Assembly (NCBI GenBank): GCA_020523885.1
Contig: JAJAPY010000004.1
Coordinates: 62,001-126,000 of the forward strand
Origin: Candidatus Liberimonas magnetica
GTDB lineage: Bacteria; Elusimicrobiota; Endomicrobiia; Endomicrobiales; JAFGIL01
Reading direction: 5' to 3'
DNA: 64,000 nucleotides
Shown here: one piece after another, positions 12,401 through 18,400 of the stretch
Numbering within the stretch: the stretch's first letter is position 1
Layout of the letters: every line of letters begins with the position of its first letter
Position numbers and translations under genes: made by a program
Notes under the pieces: model-generated
Told to the model about the DNA's origin: nothing
Seen by the model: only the letters and a program-made list of their open reading frames with translations
Databases searched by the model: none

Positions 12401-15400
12401 AAAATGTTTAAAATCAGGATAATATATTTCATTGAATTCATGCTCTTTAAAAAATTCGAATACAGCTTTATTATATGCACCGTAATCTCCGTTTATTTTT
12501 GCTTTTATATATAATAATAAAAGCACAAAGTACCTGGGAAACAGCAGTACGGGAAGAATTTCTTGTTCATCAAATACTATTATCCGTAATTGCATCTTTT
12601 CCGGCAGGCTGTTAAAACCCGATCGTCCAAAAGTAACTATTTTTAACATAAAATTAATAGTTCGCTCCGCTAAGTGGCTGCCGGTTAGTGATACAGCAAT
12701 AGGAAACAAGTCAAAGGTATTCCAACTTACATTGTTTTCTGCCTTGCGGTGTATTATTAGACTTGCCACAAATATTGCATCCGAGGTTTCAGGCTTTATA
12801 GCTATACTTGCCAGCATCCCTGCGTCTTTTGAATCATATTCATCAATGACATTCCCTTCATTAGTTTCTACTATAGTTTTGCCGGCTTTCAGATTTTTTG
12901 GAAGGTTCTGTGCCAATTGCCACATCTCATCTGCCAAACTTTCATACGGCTTTACCCCAAACCTGGCATATTGAGACTCAATATATTGTTTGTAAGCGGC
13001 CTGGTCCATCCTTTCATTGTAAAATGCTGCGGCTGACAATATCGTAAAATGCAACAGGTACCGGCCTATTGCATCCAGTTGTCTTTTCCTGTTGCCGGTC
13101 ATACTGTAATGCCCGTAGTCCCTCAAACCTTCCGTTGAGGCATTGGGATATGAAAACCATCTCCTTAACGTTCCAAGAGATATCCTGTCTATTGCTTTCC
13201 CCTCAACAAAATACAGCCCGTCAAACATAACATCTTTCTGCCTCTTGTGATACATCGCCTCGTCCCTGTAGATACCCTGCTGCCATAAATCCACTGCAAA
13301 ATCCAGAGATCTTGTCAGTCCTTCCTCTACTGCCAGCCTGCGGCTTTCCTTGTCTGCAACCTGGCCAATTAGATCTTCTCCGGTGACATACATAAAATTG
13401 TCCTCCGGAGCCCTGTACAATATTCCTAGCGCCCCATCAAGTCCTTCCGGCGCATTTTTCAGCTTTACAATACTTGTTCCGCTTGCCTTATCCGTTATTA
13501 CTATTGGAACACCTTCTCTATTTCTTACCCTTACAATACCTTCCTCAATAGCCTTTAACAGCGTTGCTTCTTTTATAAGCTCATCCATATCTGTTGTGCC
13601 GTTGCTTTCATCTAATTTCTTAAAAATATATACTCCTTCTCTGCCTTCTATCTGGAACCTGTACGTCTGGTCCATTACAGGCAGCTGCCTCTTTACTTTT
13701 CCTCCGGCTAACCTGCTAAAATCTGCTTCTACGGGTTGACTGTTCTTTGCCTTCATCCTTGCGCTGTACTGTCTGAACAGCCTGTTTGCTTCCTGTGCTC
13801 CATAAGGGGTAGCTCTTTTCTCAAACAGTTTATCCCTGTTTACTCCGACCTTAAACCATTTCTCTAATAAATCTCCAAACCGTGCTTTTTCTTTGTCCTC
13901 GGACAAATTTTCGTCTAATATCTTTTTTATTTCTGCCTTAAAATCTTTATTTTTATAATAAATAAAAAACTCTGCATATTTCAATCTATTTTCTAACCAG
14001 ATTAAACCTTCTTCATTCTTTACAAAATATTTTATCGCAGGTGAAGCATATTTAAGCAGATAATATGCATTTTCTCCTGAGGCCCTGCCAAGTTCAATTA
14101 AAACAGGCCAGTATTTTTCAAACCTGTCTCCAAATAACTCATTTATATTGGTAAGGACATTTCTGAACAGATCATCTGTATTTTCCCTGGATGCCTTGCC
14201 AAGCTCTACCAGCCCAGGCCAGTATTTTTCAAATTCGTCCTTAAACAGCTCTTTTACCGCAGGAATGCCGAATCTAAATAAATTATCGATATTTTCTCCT
14301 GAGGCTTTTCCTAATTCAAAGATTCCTGGCCAATATTTTATAAATTCATCTCCGAATAACTCACCCAGGTCAGGTATATCAAACATTAATAAATGTTTTG
14401 CATTTCTCCCTGAAATCTTGCCAAGCTCTACCAGCCCGATCCAGTATTTTTCAAACTCATTCCCAAATAACTCCTTTAACTCAGGAATCCCTGCTATAAA
14501 TAATTCATTTGTATCTTTTCCTGCTGCCTGGCCTAACTCCACCAATCTGGGCCAGTATAATTCAAAATTTTCTCCAAATATATTTTTCACTGCAGGAACA
14601 CCGATAGTAAATAAATCATTTGCATTTTCTTCTGATGCCTTGCCTAACTCCACTATGCCGGGCCAGTAGAATTCGAAGGCGTCTCCGAATAACCTCCGCA
14701 TTTCAGGAATACCAGAGAAAAACAATTCGGTGGCATTTGTTCCCGCAGCTTTATACAAATCTGCCCACGGTTTGTAACCGTATTGACCCGTAATTTCCTT
14801 AAACGGTTCCAAAGCTTTCATTATTTCAGTCTTGTTTTCAATAAATATCCTTGCCGCCTGTTCATCCATTTCTTCGCTTGTTGTGCCTTTTGTTTTGCCT
14901 TTTGTCATTACAGGAGCAATTTTGCCAGATTCTATCGTGCCTTTTTCTCTTGCTTGTTTATTGTATGTTCTGTGGCCGATGATTAGAAGTGCTATTGATT
15001 TTAAGGTAGGTATTTTAAGGCCGAATATGCTAAGTGTTGCGTTAAACGCTTCTTGCATGATTCCATTCATGCCATCAAGAAAATATTTAAAATCATAATT
15101 TGCTTCTGTGTAGCCGTGCTCTTCAAAAAACTTTATAACATCTTTTCTAAACCCTTCGTAATCCCCGCTTCTTCTTGCAATTATATATTTGACCAGCAAC
15201 ATTGAGAAGTTCGGTAATTCCACAAAGGGAGCTATTCTCTGTTCATCACAGGCTCTGATACTGTCCTGCACACTATCCGGCAAATCGTTAAAACCTTGCT
15301 TGCCAAAACTTGTCACTTTCTTATATAAATCTACAGTTTTCTCAAGCCAGCGGCTACCTGGCATGGCTGCAAACGAGCTTTGTCTTATAGCTATCAATCT

Positions 15401-18400
15401 TGCATTGTTATAGGGCGCATGTTTACCTGCTTCGTCCGCCAAGGCATACATTTGTTCCGATTCTTCAAGCTTCCCCTGTTTTTCATATAATTTCCCGACA
15501 GCATTATAAACAGTCTCAAGCTTACTCCATATAATCTCACGGTTAATAGTTTCATCCACAACAACTTGGCTTTCCATTAGCATTTTCTTATATGATTCTA
15601 TCGCCAGTTCATACATCTTTGTTGCTTCTTTATCATTACCCTGTTTCCTAAATATATCTCCTAGCTGAAATAATACCTTCCCTAGCCCATCTCTCGCTTT
15701 TACAAATTTGGAATTAATATTCAGGGCTTGATTGCATGATTTTATTGCCTGTTCATATATTTGTATTGCTTCTTTCTTATTACCCTGTTTTATAAAAACA
15801 TTTCCAAGATGAGTATATGTCATTCCAATGTTATATATCGCAGTTGTAAATTTAGGGTTAATATTCAGTGCCTGTTTGAACAATTCTATTGATAGTTCAT
15901 ACATTTGGATTGCTACTTTGTCTTTTCCTTGCTTCTCAAAAACATCTCCATGACTAGAGTACAACACCCCAAAGCTATGAAATACGGAATTTGTTACAGC
16001 ATTATGTAATTCAAGTATTCGTACCCTTTGATGAAGCTTTGTTCCATAAAACTCCTTTTCCAAAACAGCTGTTTCTTTAAGTCCTAACTCCACTTCTCCT
16101 GATTTTAATATTTTAGTCGGAACAGGGCCGGACCCTTCAGGATATCTTGCATCAACCAGATAATACGAACCATCTTCTAACCTGCAAAGAACTGCAACAT
16201 GACCTTCTTGATACCCGCTATCAGTTTCTGCTACATTTAAACCATATACTTTAAATTCGTATTTCTCCAATATCCTGCCGCAAAGATAACTCTGCATAAC
16301 ACATAACATATGTTTTGTTTCAAGAATCGTAGCTGGCTGGATTTCATTTAAACTAGCCAGTAATTGAGCAGAAATACCGAGTGCCTTTGCTTCAGCTCTC
16401 AATGCTTTTCTTAAGAGCGCTACCTTCTCTGTAGCGCTAAATAAATCATCTTCAAAATATCTTTCAACTTCTTTTTGGACTGTTTCTATTATTTGCTTCT
16501 GCCTTTCAACACCTTTTACCTTATCAGGAATATTATCTGTTATTCCCTTTATCTTGCCAAGTAAAGTCGGCAGCAGTTCATCGGGAACCTTTTCTTCCCA
16601 AAGCTGAGGTTTTGTTTTTATTGTTTTCAAAGTGTTGCCGCCCTGCTCAAGTACCGTTGACTGAAGTTCCCTGTACGGGCTTGACAACTCATAGGCTATA
16701 TTTTTTGCCCATTTTATTTTGTAATACTCAAATAGCCTCTTTTTAAACCCGGGCCTAGACTCCTCTATATCTGCGGACCTTGCCTTTATATATTCTATCC
16801 AGTTCTTGTCTATACCAAGCCAGCTCTCCGCCAGCAAACGCATATCTGCTGTAAGTTCTATCGCACCCTCTTCTTTAATCAGTGCCCTGAATCCCGATAT
16901 AACCGTTCCTAAATAATCTAATACTTCTTTGTCTATATCTTTATCTTTTTCCAAGCTTTGTTTTAACTCTTCAAGATACCCTATGGCGCTTCTCAAATAT
17001 TTTGTCATCATATTCAATCTGTTCAAACGATCTTCGCTTTGTATGCCAAACCCTGTATCAAGCTGTTTTAATAAATCTATCATTTCCAAGAAGCTTATAT
17101 CTCTTGGTATCTTTATTGTCTTTTCTATCTTAACTTTCCTTGTCTTTTTTGCCTTGGGCATACGCGGTATAATAGCGCTGTCTACTTCTATCGGCTCCGG
17201 ATAAGTTATTATGAAATTATCCTTATCCCAATCCTTCCTTTCTATAAATTCAAAGTTTGTATTGCCCATTAATTCAGCCAGGCTCTTTATAATCATTTGC
17301 GGCACTTGTTCTGTAAACATCTCCCGCTTGAATTCTTCAGATAGATCTATTTCTTTTTCACCGGCGTACATGAGCTGTTCCGGGCGCACCACTGTATCAT
17401 AAGGCTTCTGGCTCAAGCCCTCTGTTTCCTTAACTGCTTCTTTTCCTGCTTCTATAAGTAACTCTATGAACAACGGCTGGTGCGGGTATTTTCGGTGTGC
17501 TTTTTGGTAAGCTGTGTACGGCTGGTTTCCCTGTTTAATTAACTTATTTATACTAACCAGTTCCCTTATCTCTTCAAAAGCAAACTCATCTATGTGGCTC
17601 CTGCCAAATACGCCTTGTAATTCTTTTGCCCTTTTATCGTTTAAATTAAACAATAAATCCAGGTAGCCCTGGTATATGTAAAGCCGGTATATTGTCCCGC
17701 CGGTTTGAGCGTCCTGTTCCTGGGCAAAATATGCCGGAATACCTGTTATTCTGTTTCCCACTCTCTTGTAAAATAAACTCCCGTCTTTTATGGGCACTAC
17801 TTCAAAATTATCCGCACTAAGGCCGAGCTCTTTTTTATTCTTGTCTTGAGTTATAAACCTTTTCTTCAGGTCATTCGCATGCATGTCCTCTACGGTAACA
17901 GCTTCTGCCAGCTTCACAGCCCACTGGCCAAGCCCTAATCCCATAACCTGCAAAAATTTGTTTAAATTCAAACTTAAAGCAGCAAATGCACCGGCACCGG
18001 GCTTAGTTGCTAATTTCTTGAATAGACCCATCAGTGAAGGCGAGATGTGGTTGATGTATATCTTTCCAGTAAGGATAGAATCAATTTTTTCCTTATCATT
18101 AGGCGCGTATACTACCAAGACATTGCTTCCCGCGGCCTCAAGGTCTTCTTGTCTGCTGTTCGGGATAATCCCTATCACAGGCTTTAAACCGCTGTTAATA
18201 GCATTAGACACATGAAAAGATATAGTAGGGTCAAATGGCATGATAGACTTCAGTTCCCATTTCTGCCATAAGAGGTTAAGCGGGATACCTGTTTGGGTTA
18301 AGCTGAAAATAACATCGAAGTCTTCAGAGAGCAGTTCCTGGCCATCTGATATTTTTTTAGATATCTCACGTGTAAGGACAAGCCTTAAGTAGTCTTCCAG

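Noticed and set aside
13000-13700. Possible third kinase-like domain in giant protein 1
   Set aside because: YIFKKL and a following Glu helix are suggestive, but no D-x4-N-x12-D catalytic loop was found.
14148-14669. 173-aa plus-strand frame
   Set aside because: It is the antisense image of the 37-residue repeats; its own apparent repeats come only from that and it lacks a ribosome site.
14035-14765. Regular spacing considered as a CRISPR array
   Set aside because: The 111-nt period encodes a diverging protein repeat with no conserved short repeat/variable spacer pattern and no cas genes.
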